Shown: positions 59,044 to 64,000 of the stretch, in pieces
Layout of the letters: the number at the start of each line of letters is the position of its first letter
How positions within the stretch are numbered: the stretch's first letter is position 1
Made by a program: the position numbers and the translations under genes
Notes under the pieces: generated by a model
The model's input: only the letters and a program-made list of their open reading frames with translations
Told to the model about the DNA's origin: nothing
The model's database searches: none
From: Collybia mongolica
Lineage: Eukaryota > Basidiomycota > Agaricomycetes > Agaricales > Clitocybaceae
Assembly: GCA_013420905.1 (NCBI GenBank)
Contig: JAAXNY010000008.1
Coordinates: forward strand, 1,674,001-1,738,000
Direction: 5' to 3'
Length of the DNA: 64,000 nucleotides

Positions 59044-61580
59044 ATGGCGATTTCTCGCTTATCTCGAGCACTCAGGACGATGTGCGCTCCCATCACGGCA
59101 ATCGTTGGCTTCTCATGTCTCCTCACCTTCCTATTTATTCTGTATCAACCATCTCCAGGTCCTGGGATGGTACAGCGGTTAGGGTGGCAATCATGGGATG
59201 TCATCACAATGCCCACAGAGGGCCAGAGTACAACGCCGTCGACCAATTCACCCACCGGCTCAAGTCCCGAACGCCCTAGCGTTGCTGTACCAGAGGGAGT
59301 CGACTGGTGGAATGTCACTATACCTGAGGACAAATTCGACTCGTCCAACCTTCCATTAGATATATGGGCGCCCTTGCTACCCCACAACACTGGCTGTGCG
59401 TTAATCTACCTCTGGTTCGTCGCAGGGTTCGGCATTGATTTAATTATCGTCTTTGTACAGTATCTGAAATTGCTGTCAAACATTGTTTCGTAAGCCCTCG
59501 GATTGCTGGAGACCTCTGTGCCCCAGACTCTACCAGTGAGGAAGATGCTATTAAGGGAAAGTGGGTGCGCGTGAATCGAAATTTGAATCTGGAAGCAAGC
59601 CAAATCTCAGGATGGGTGGTGAGTAGGATTCCCCTACCAAATGTCCTCCGGTACTATTGAGCTATCCTACAGAATATCTACTATCGTCGGACTCGAAGAC
59701 AGGACATCAACCTGATTACCGATATACAACTTTTACCGGAAAAGGAGACACCATCCCCTTCGGATGGTTGGCATAGAGCATATGGTTCACTGAGGGGAGG
59801 GATTCCAAAAGCACCTCCTTTATTCTTGTGGTATCATGTTGGGAAAACCGCAGGCGAAATGACTCAAGTAGAACAAAGTCAAATTATCACCGAATTGGAC
59901 CTCTTGTACGGGGAAGATGTGCCATGGTATGGGTTTGAGAGAATATATCCACCTACAATGTCAGAGAAGGGTCAGGTACAAGCTACATGGCTGACATGCC
60001 GCCGGGGGGTGAAACGTACGACATTTCTCAGTCTTTTACGTCCTCACCGTTAACTCCTTGTATTCAGTCCCACCTAGGGCACCTCCTCTCCATTTTTCCC
60101 ACTCAGGAAGATTCAAGATCCTCCAAGTCGCCGATCTTCACTTCTCGGTATCACAAGGAAAATGCCGCGATACCATTCTTGACCCTTGCGAAGCTTCAGA
60201 TAATATGACCAGCTCCTTGATCTCAACCGTCATTAATGCAGAAAAGCCTGACCTTGTTGTATTTTCTGGTGACCAACTTAACGGACAAGGAACGTCATGG
60301 GACCCAAAATCTGTCCTCGCCAAATTCGCACGCGCCGTCACAGATCGAGGCATTCCTTGGGCAGCTGTGTTTGGAAATCATGATGAGGATGATGGGCTTA
60401 GGAAGGAAGAGCAGCTGGCGATGATGAAGGGATTACCCTACAGTCTCGTAGAGAGAGGTCCAAAGGATGTCCATGGAGTTGGGAATTATGTTCTTAAGGT
60501 CATGAGTGCTGATGCGTGAGTTCATCCGCTTTTTCATAATTCAATAACTGAACTTATTATGTTGGTAGCTCTAAGTCACACCTGTTGACATTGTATTTCC
60601 TAGATTCTGGATCTTACTCGAAGGGTTGGTTCAATTGGTTCGGTTACTTCACACCAACGGCGTACGATTGGATTCGACCGGTAATACGCCACTACTTATT
60701 AAATGGCTTATTTTCTCATCGACTTCTCCTTCAGTCTCAAATTGACTGGTTTTTGCAGAAATCCGGTAAGTTGCTTCAGACATGTTCCCTCGCTGCGCTC
60801 AACGTAAACTTTAGGATCGATAAATCAGATTGAGCGTCCGTTTACTCCCGACACAACCAAAGATCTTAGCCATAGCTGGAACAAACGTCAGAATCAGGTT
60901 ACCCCTGATCTTAAGCGCCTCGCGAAACCCAACGCCTTGATGTTTTTTCATATACCTCTGTACGTACCTTTCTGATCATACTGTCATTCATTTCATTGCG
61001 ACTACGATACAGTCCGGAGTCATATACTGCAGCTGATGTTGATCCACGTACCCGGAAGCCTTTAGACGTTGGTACCCACGGACAAGAATCTCCTGGGAAT
61101 GCAAAGCAGAACGACAACTTCTTCGGCAAGGCCTTACTGAAAGCTCAAGAGAGTGATCACGTCGCGAAAGGCAATGTCCCCGAAGTAAAAGCAGTAGGGA
61201 ATGGCCATTCTCATGGTACACGCCCGTCTGCACCTCTCATATTATTGTCACTGATGGTTGTATTTAGTGACTGATAACTGCCGACGTGTGAAAGGGGTGT
61301 GGCTCTGCTTTGGTGGTGGGGGGTAAGCCTGCCAACACTGTGAAGACAACCACTTACAGTTTTCTGAAGGTCTTATTCTGGATATGGCAAGATTGGGTAC
61401 GTGGTATCATATTAGGCGTTTTAAAGTCACGAACACTGGTATATATACAGCTTCGATCGTCGGTTCCGAGTGTATGAGATATCCGACTATGGTGAAACGA
61501 TCAGAACGTATAAACGGACGGATAAAAGTGAAGTAATAGATGAAATGATCCTTGCTGGGAAAGGGGCGCCCCCCCTATAG
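59044..61580 (+). CDS. Calcineurin-like metallophosphatase, DCR2 type
   Basis: Eleven exons: 59044-59395, 59461-59618, 59673-60015, 60068-60515, 60569-60680, 60735-60765, 60815-60959, 61013-61215, 61268-61322, 61370-61396, 61451-61580 (667 aa, phases close). One membrane anchor lies near the N-terminus (ITAIVGFSCLLTFLFILY). The metallophosphoesterase motifs are in order: DLHF in FKILQVADLHFSVSQG, GDQ in VVFSGDQLNGQGTSWDP, FGNHDEDDG, FFHIPL and GHSH with TDNCRR, and GGGGSYSGYG near the end. All metal-ligand motifs are present, so activity is expected. Length and layout match yeast Dcr2, linked to cell-cycle and unfolded-protein-response control. The exact substrate here is unknown. Confidence 0.9.
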
Positions 61581-62056
61581 GATGAACACATGTATGTATA
61601 TATATATATAGGTGTGATGAAACCACATAGGATAACTTAAGACTTGAACGAGGTTGCAAATGTACGCTCCCAGGAGGTCCACAGCGTTTTATTTCTTCTC
61701 TGGGTGTCCCTGAGTTCCCCGTTGTGCATCATAACACGCATATATATAAGCAGCAACAGAAAACGTCGACCAAAACTGGGGTAAAAAGTATTACTACTAA
61801 AAACTATAAAGTAACAAATGGAGCGTCCTGCTATAAGGAAGGGTGATTTTGTAGGGTAGATTGTAGACATCAGTTCTTTCTTGAGATGACCACCACTTAT
61901 TGTCACGATTTGCGTCCGTCGCAATCTTGTTATATGTATAATTTTCGCACGTCAAGATTGATTGACCGAAGCCACAATTGCAGTGCTGGGGTTCCGCAAG
62001 CTTGCTCCGCTCATCCTGCAACGTCTGGCAGTTGCAATACCCTGGGCATCTCTCAA
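61581..62056. other. Intergenic before BUD6
   Basis: It contains a (TA)n microsatellite at about 61595-61610. The rest is the 3' flank of the phosphatase gene and the BUD6 promoter. The minus-strand frames here are not convincing. Confidence 0.45.
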
Positions 62057-64000
62057 ATGGCTTCCAGGTCCAACGGTGCCCCAGGACATGCGTCTCGACG
62101 CGAAAATCAATCTGTGTCATCAAACCATTCATCATCAGGGCGCAATGAGCGAGGAACACGCCAACCAACCTATGTAGGCCAACACTCCTTTATCACTAAT
62201 AAGGCGACTTACCCGCCTTTTTCAGCCTGCGGTCGAATCTGCTGTTACCCGTTTGTTGGTGTCGATTAAAGAACTACTGGAGGCTTTGACGCAATGGAGT
62301 CAACTGCGGAAGGACGAAAACGAAGTGAGCGATGTATATGTACGCCTTGGAAATGACTTCAACGCAGCCGTTGCTGCATTTGCAGCTTTCAACATCGATA
62401 TGACGTGAGTGATCCCTACTACACTGGAAGCTTCCTTTACCCAGATGTCTTCAGTGAACTCATGAAAGTCCCTGAAGACTTGCGAAATGTTTTGGAACAA
62501 TGTCTTGCGGAGGACGCGACCAAAGAAAATCTCGAAATCTATCTTCCGACCGTAAGGCAAGTTATAACAAACCTACTACAAGGGTTACGAGGAAAACAGT
62601 CTATCTATCGGCGGATAGTGAATGAGCATCGTCGAGGTTCTGATCAGTTGGGCGCCACCCATGAGAGGACAGAGAGCCGCTCATCACGTGGAGAACGAAC
62701 GTCTCGACGGGAGGGAGGCCATCGCTCACAGCTGTCGCGGACGATAGCTGAAAACGAGAGGCCTGAAAGAGATAGCATGTCACGCAGGAGCGGACAGTCG
62801 CAAAGCAGGCGCAGGGACCCCATCTCCAACGGCGATGAACAATTCGTCGGTGGGTTCGCCCCCCCTCTACCTGAACAATCCCCATCGTTATCCAACCACA
62901 GTTTTCCGGAAGATGGTACCCTCACCTTTCCCGAATCACACACACACAAGTCACGACAGGCACCTTCTTCAATCATGCCTTCCACACCAGAAATAATACA
63001 ACCCACGTATCTGGACTCCTCCCCTGCGGTACCTGTTGAGACAACCCCTAAACCTCCGCCATCCTCTGTTGTTCCCGCCAGTGTCAAGCGATATTCGCTT
63101 GTTGATAAGCCCGCTTCGCCTCCAGCAGTTCTAGTCGAACCATCCAGCCCTAACATAGATTCAGGGAGTACCCCGTCATCCCCCGCACCAGGGACACCAC
63201 CTCCAGAACTCCTTCCTGCAATGGCTAACTCGTTGGCAGCACTGAAGAATGATGTTCTGGAACGCCGAGCATCTAAGCGATTTTCTACTTTCAACATTTC
63301 AAAGATGACGGGATCTACTATCAAAGAACGTCCTTTACGGGGTCATCCTAATAGGCCTTCCCTTGCCGTATCGTCAGCTTTAACCCCAGGGGAGCTTGCC
63401 GTGCTGACAGAGGTGGATGATGAAGAACCTATCATGCAAACTACTCTTCGACGCGAAGGTAGTGCCAGAGCACGTCCGATCTCCAGAACAGCAACACCGG
63501 AGCAAAGGCAAAATACACCACCTGTTCCTCCATTGCCACCGCCAAAGACACCGGAGCCTCCTACAATAACTGATTTAAGTCAAGATATCGCACCGGATGA
63601 CAATCCAGCAGAACCACCTCTGGGACCTTCTCGTATTACAGTGTTTTTACAGCTCGGCCGGGAGGTGAAGAAAGCGACAATTGAACCAAATTTATCATTT
63701 TCTTCGCTCCGAGTTTTGTTCGTGGATAAATTCTCTTACAACCCCGGGAAGGAAAATTTCCCAGCGATTTACATCCGCGATCCTTCAAGTGGGGTCCAAT
63801 ATGAGCTCGAGGATACTGATGAAGTCAAAGAGAAATGTTTACTCTCTCTCAACATAGAGCGTAAGCAGATTGCAATCATTTTCTGATAAAATAAACTAAT
63901 TACCTTCACAAAATAGCTCTGGATCAGATCAAGCAACACATTGATGCTCAAATATCTACATTATCAAATGATCTTAAAGAGCTGAGAACCGCAGTAACCA
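62057..64000 (+). CDS. BUD6: Actin-interacting protein 3 / Bud6 homologue, 3' truncated by window end
   Basis: Exons 62057-62173, 62226-62404, 62455-63860, 63917-64000 and beyond. Bud6/Aip3 is a formin nucleation-promoting factor of the polarisome at sites of polarised growth. The conserved N-terminal helical part is visible (ESAVTRLLVSIKELLEALTQ, VSDVYVRLGNDFNAAVAAFA, VPEDLRNVLEQCLAEDATKE, VRQVITNLLQGLRGKQSIYR). A long Ser/Pro-rich linker follows, then the start of the AIP3 domain (RITVFLQLGREVKKATIEPN, FPAIYIRDPSSGVQYELEDT). The fourth exon opens the coiled-coil core (LDQIKQHIDAQISTLSNDL). The ATG at 62057 is the first in frame. The formin- and actin-binding C-terminus lies outside the window. 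Confidence 0.9.

Noticed and set aside
1..64000. CRISPR arrays, bacterial operons, rRNA or clear tRNA genes
   Set aside because: The sequence is eukaryotic with spliceosomal introns; I found no spaced direct-repeat array and no convincing cloverleaf with A and B boxes, though a covariance-model scan was not possible.

Overview
The window looks like nuclear DNA of a mushroom-forming basidiomycete (Agaricomycetes). Three things point there. Almost every gene is split by many 45-65 bp GT-AG introns, often with a CTAAC/CTGAC-type branch site. The recognisable proteins are eukaryotic/fungal (ACC1, QNS1, COQ6, SEC6, BUD6, ZDS-type, DCR2-type, TMA16). The unrecognised proteins and one transposon relic resemble families I associate with Agaricomycetes. 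All exon chains below were built by hand from splice motifs and reading-frame continuity. They are models, although the phases close exactly across up to 20 exons.

Layout. 1-1.1 kb: a retroposed element with poly(A) tail and target duplication. 1.4-6.5 kb: a gene with 12 CCCH zinc fingers joined to RRM-like and RBR ubiquitin-ligase parts, apparently cut off before RING2, followed by decayed sequence. 7.8-10.4 kb: riboflavin gene RIB3 and a mitochondrial phosphate carrier, divergent. 11.6-13.8 kb: an unknown conserved-looking protein with a damaged 3' end. 15.0-16.2 kb: a Ser/Pro-rich unknown. 16.2-21.9 kb: gene-poor DNA with an internally deleted DDE transposon. 21.9-24.4 kb: a coiled-coil unknown and an F-box-like gene. 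24.5-29.0 kb: COQ6 and SEC6 sharing a 107 bp promoter. 29.1-39.9 kb: NAD+ synthetase QNS1 (20 exons) and acetyl-CoA carboxylase ACC1 (12 exons) in tandem. 40.8-41.1 kb: a hAT-type MITE. 41.4-42.6 kb: ARPC2. 44.3-47.1 kb: ZDS-like PP2A regulator. 48.1-48.9 kb: TMA16. 49.1-50.3 kb: a dead FAD monooxygenase. 51.8-54.8 kb: a Zap1-like C2H2 factor and an F-box-like gene, tail to tail. 55.4-55.7 kb: a solo LTR. 55.7-64 kb: an LRR protein, mitoribosomal uL23m, a DCR2-type metallophosphatase and BUD6 (runs off the end).

The genes do not form one pathway. Most are housekeeping: riboflavin, NAD+, ubiquinone and fatty-acid biosynthesis, mitochondrial Pi import and translation, and the polarity/secretion/actin machinery (SEC6, ARPC2, ZDS-like, BUD6). 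The accessory signal lies in the mobile-element footprints and decayed genes between them. I did not find a convincing new multi-gene system. The items most worth a second look are the truncated 12-finger CCCH-RBR protein, two GC-AG introns in conserved genes, three mobile insertions with intact target duplications, and several uncharacterised proteins.
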